Shown here piece by piece: positions 62,641-64,000 of a DNA stretch of 64,000 nucleotides. The notes beneath the pieces were generated by a model. The model did no database searches, was not told the origin of the DNA, and was given only the letters and a program-made list of their open reading frames with translations. Location of the stretch: positions 1 to 64,000 of the forward strand of contig CAMCFO010000002.1 of NCBI GenBank assembly GCA_945874155.1, in the 5' to 3' direction. The stretch is from an uncultured Bacteroidales bacterium (lineage in GTDB: Bacteria > Bacteroidota > Bacteroidia > Bacteroidales > UBA932). Each line of letters starts with the position of its first letter. Positions within the stretch are counted from its first letter, which is position 1. The position numbers and the translations under genes were made by a program.

Positions 62641-62671
62641 CAAAAGTAAAAAAGTTTTTTGTAACTGCAAA
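62641..62671 (-). promoter_or_regulatory. Leftward consensus promoter upstream of hsdS
   Basis: On the minus strand TTTG (62668-62671) is followed after 19 bases by TACTTTTG (62641-62648), then C. This is a full match to the Bacteroidetes consensus, but it points away from hsdS. Confidence 0.65.
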
Positions 62672-62678
62672 AATATTT

Positions 62679-63824
62679 ATGAGTGAGATAAGCGATATGA
62701 TTCAGCGGCTCTGCCCGGATGGGGTGGAGTATAGAAAAATTAAGGAAATAGCTGAAGTCGGAACTGGGAGTAGTGATAGAAAAGATGCAATTGAAGATGG
62801 TTCTTATCCATTCTATGTTCGTTCAAAAGATGTTTTGAAAAAAAATTCTTTTGAATTTGATGAAGAGGCTATTATTATTCCAGGAGAAGGTGGAATAGGG
62901 GAGATATTTCATTATGCTAATGGAAAGTATGCCTTGCATCAGAGGGCATATCGTATTCATTTTACCACAAGTATTATAACAAAATTTGCCTATTACTATT
63001 TTTCCAACTCATTCAAAGCTTTCATATTTCAAAAGGCTGTTAATGCTACTGTGACATCTATACGAAAACCTATGATAGAGGACTTCGAGATTCCCGTCCC
63101 GCCACTGGAGGTACAGAGAAAAATTGTCGAGGTACTCGACAATTTTTCGGAGCTTACAGCGGAGCTTACAGCGGAGCTTGAGGCACGAAAGAAGCAGTAC
63201 GAGTACTACCGCGATAACTTGTTGAATTTTAGCCAAATTGCCCCCCCCAACTCGGTAAAATGGATGAAATTGGGAGAAATTGGTGACGTTAAAATGTGCA
63301 AGAGAGTGATGAAACATCAAACTAATACTGAATATGGTATTCCTTTCTATAAGATAGGGACTTTTGGCAAAACTGCTGATGCCTTCATCTCGCAAGAATT
63401 GTTTAATGAGCTGAAGAACTCATATTCATATCCCAAATATGGAGATATTTTAATTTCTGCATCTGGCACCATAGGTCGAACTGTTGTTTATAATGGTGAA
63501 GATGCATATTATCAAGATTCCAATATTGTATGGATTGATAACGACGAAAGCATTGCATTAAACAGTTACTTAAAGATCATTTACCAAGTCATTGAATGGA
63601 AAGTGGAGGGCGGAACCATAAAGAGACTTTATAACGATAATATAAAGAATACTGTCATCCCCATCCCACCCCTATCCGAGCAAGAGCGCATAGTCTCCAT
63701 CCTCGACCGCTTCGAGGCCCTCACCACCGACCTAACCTCCGGCCTCCCCGCCGAAATCAAAGCCCGTCAGCAGCAGTACGAGTACTATCGAGACCAACTT
63801 TTGACCTTCAAAAGAGCAAACTAA
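62679..63824 (+). CDS. hsdS: Type I specificity subunit with C8 tract and TAEL repeat
   Basis: HsdS sets the target of the type I complex. The 381-residue protein has TRD1 (about 1-140), a central conserved region (PPLEVQRKIVEVLDNFSEL, EARKKQYEYYRDNLL), TRD2 (about 195-335, KWMKLGEIGDVKMCKRVMKH) and a second conserved region (PPLSEQERIVSILDRFEAL, QQYEYYRDQLLTF). TRDs are AT-rich compared with flanking genes, as expected for exchanged modules. The central region has two TAEL units. A C8 tract at 63241-63248 sits at residue 188-191; gain or loss of one C gives a stop within 4 to 14 codons. The two EYYRD regions share about 16 identical bases. Confidence 0.94.
   Translation: MSEISDMIQRLCPDGVEYRKIKEIAEVGTGSSDRKDAIEDGSYPFYVRSKDVLKKNSFEFDEEAIIIPGEGGIGEIFHYANGKYALHQRAYRIHFTTSIITKFAYYYFSNSFKAFIFQKAVNATVTSIRKPMIEDFEIPVPPLEVQRKIVEVLDNFSELTAELTAELEARKKQYEYYRDNLLNFSQIAPPNSVKWMKLGEIGDVKMCKRVMKHQTNTEYGIPFYKIGTFGKTADAFISQELFNELKNSYSYPKYGDILISASGTIGRTVVYNGEDAYYQDSNIVWIDNDESIALNSYLKIIYQVIEWKVEGGTIKRLYNDNIKNTVIPIPPLSEQERIVSILDRFEALTTDLTSGLPAEIKARQQQYEYYRDQLLTFKRAN
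63119..63147. repeat. Perfect 13-bp inverted repeat inside hsdS
   Basis: AAAAATTGTCGAG (63119-63131) and CTCGACAATTTTT (63135-63147) are perfect inverted copies with a three-base spacer, within the central conserved region (codons for KIVEVLDNF). Confidence 0.85.
63150..63180 (+). repeat. 12-bp tandem repeat (TAEL) in hsdS
   Basis: GAGCTTACAGCG occurs twice in tandem (63150-63161, 63162-63173) and is followed by GAGCTTG. It encodes ELTAELTAEL, the position where EcoR124-type S subunits vary in TAEL copy number. Confidence 0.85.
63241..63248 (+). repeat. C8 homopolymer tract in hsdS
   Basis: Eight consecutive C follow a G within the codons for Ala-Pro-Pro between the central conserved region and TRD2. 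The tract is long enough for slipped-strand mispairing. Confidence 0.85.
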
Positions 63825-64000
63825 ATGCCCCATCTCAACATCATATCACAGAACCCGGAGAGCACCCTGGTATCGGAATTCAAACGTGACGACAAACGCG
63901 AGCGCAGCTACCAAAGCGAAGCGGCCCTCGAAGCGACATTCATCCGCCAGCTTCAGGAGCAAGGCTATGAATACCTCCCGATAGTGGATGAAAAGTCCCT
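63825..64000 (+). CDS. hsdR: Type I restriction subunit, 5' part (runs off the window)
   Basis: The frame opens at ATG 63825, directly after the hsdS stop, and stays open to the window end (58 codons). It reads STLVSEFKRDDKRERSYQSE, then AALEATFIRQLQEQGYEYLP, which matches the N-terminus of HsdR endonuclease/translocase subunits. The rest of the gene, including the nuclease and helicase motifs, is outside the window. Confidence 0.85.
   Translation, partial: MPHLNIISQNPESTLVSEFKRDDKRERSYQSEAALEATFIRQLQEQGYEYLPIVDEKS

Noticed and set aside
63119..63147. Invertible DNA segment in hsdS
   Set aside because: The two arms are only three bases apart, so nothing meaningful could invert between them; any role would need a second site elsewhere.

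Overview
The window is chromosomal DNA of a Bacteroidota member, most likely of the order Bacteroidales. The support is the many Bacteroidetes-type promoter elements (-7 TAnnTTTG, sometimes with a -33 TTG or TTTG), the weak use of Shine-Dalgarno sequences, the abundance of MKK...SC-type surface lipoproteins, and characteristic families (S46 and C69 peptidases, DUF4493, PCMD, fimbrillin-like, BACON-like, BspA-type LRR, FISUMP). A Rikenellaceae or UBA932-like lineage is only a guess. Coding density is high and no gene-free stretch exceeds 300 bases. I see one tRNA (Gly-GCC), no rRNA and no CRISPR array.

Layout. 1-13 kb is mostly housekeeping: tRNA-Gly and a FISUMP lipoprotein; a leftward run pheS, cdaA, mutS2, yraN, manC; then a rightward peptide-catabolism and redox block (C69 dipeptidase, membrane polyferredoxin fused to a metal-associated-like domain, S46 dipeptidyl peptidase). 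13-17 kb is a small defence island: HTH regulator, C5 DNA methyltransferase with a PmeII-type endonuclease, and a DUF4143-type ATPase. 17-24 kb holds an OmpA/TPR lipoprotein, the envelope operon of a sigma-54 activator with lptE, a small TPR protein and secG, and a ClpB-type disaggregase without its N-domain.

24-33 kb is a seven-gene leftward operon of putative surface-adhesin components (fimbrillin-like, DUF4493, two PCMD lipoproteins and two beta-barrels). 33-36.4 kb has a diacylglycerol glycosyltransferase and a GH3 beta-glucosidase. 36.6-42 kb is the most intriguing block: hypB, a 942-residue FAD/[4Fe-4S] NAD(P)H-dependent oxidoreductase, hypA and two membrane proteins (one DUF5692-like), with no hydrogenase in sight. 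42-50.5 kb is a six-gene lipoprotein operon that includes a surface subtilase. 50.4-54.3 kb contains a degenerate HigA antitoxin, a 32-bp-period repeat, proCBA and a LysE-type exporter. 54.4-60.5 kb holds a membrane-bound AraC-type regulator, a small outer-membrane protein, a secreted protein with SLH-like and CxxC segments, and a BspA-type LRR protein.

60.5-64 kb is a type I restriction-modification locus (hsdM, a small wedge ORF, hsdS, start of hsdR). Its hsdS carries a C8 tract and a TAEL-type 12-bp repeat, both classic sources of specificity or phase variation. The gap before hsdS also carries a strong leftward promoter facing a perfect 13-bp hairpin.
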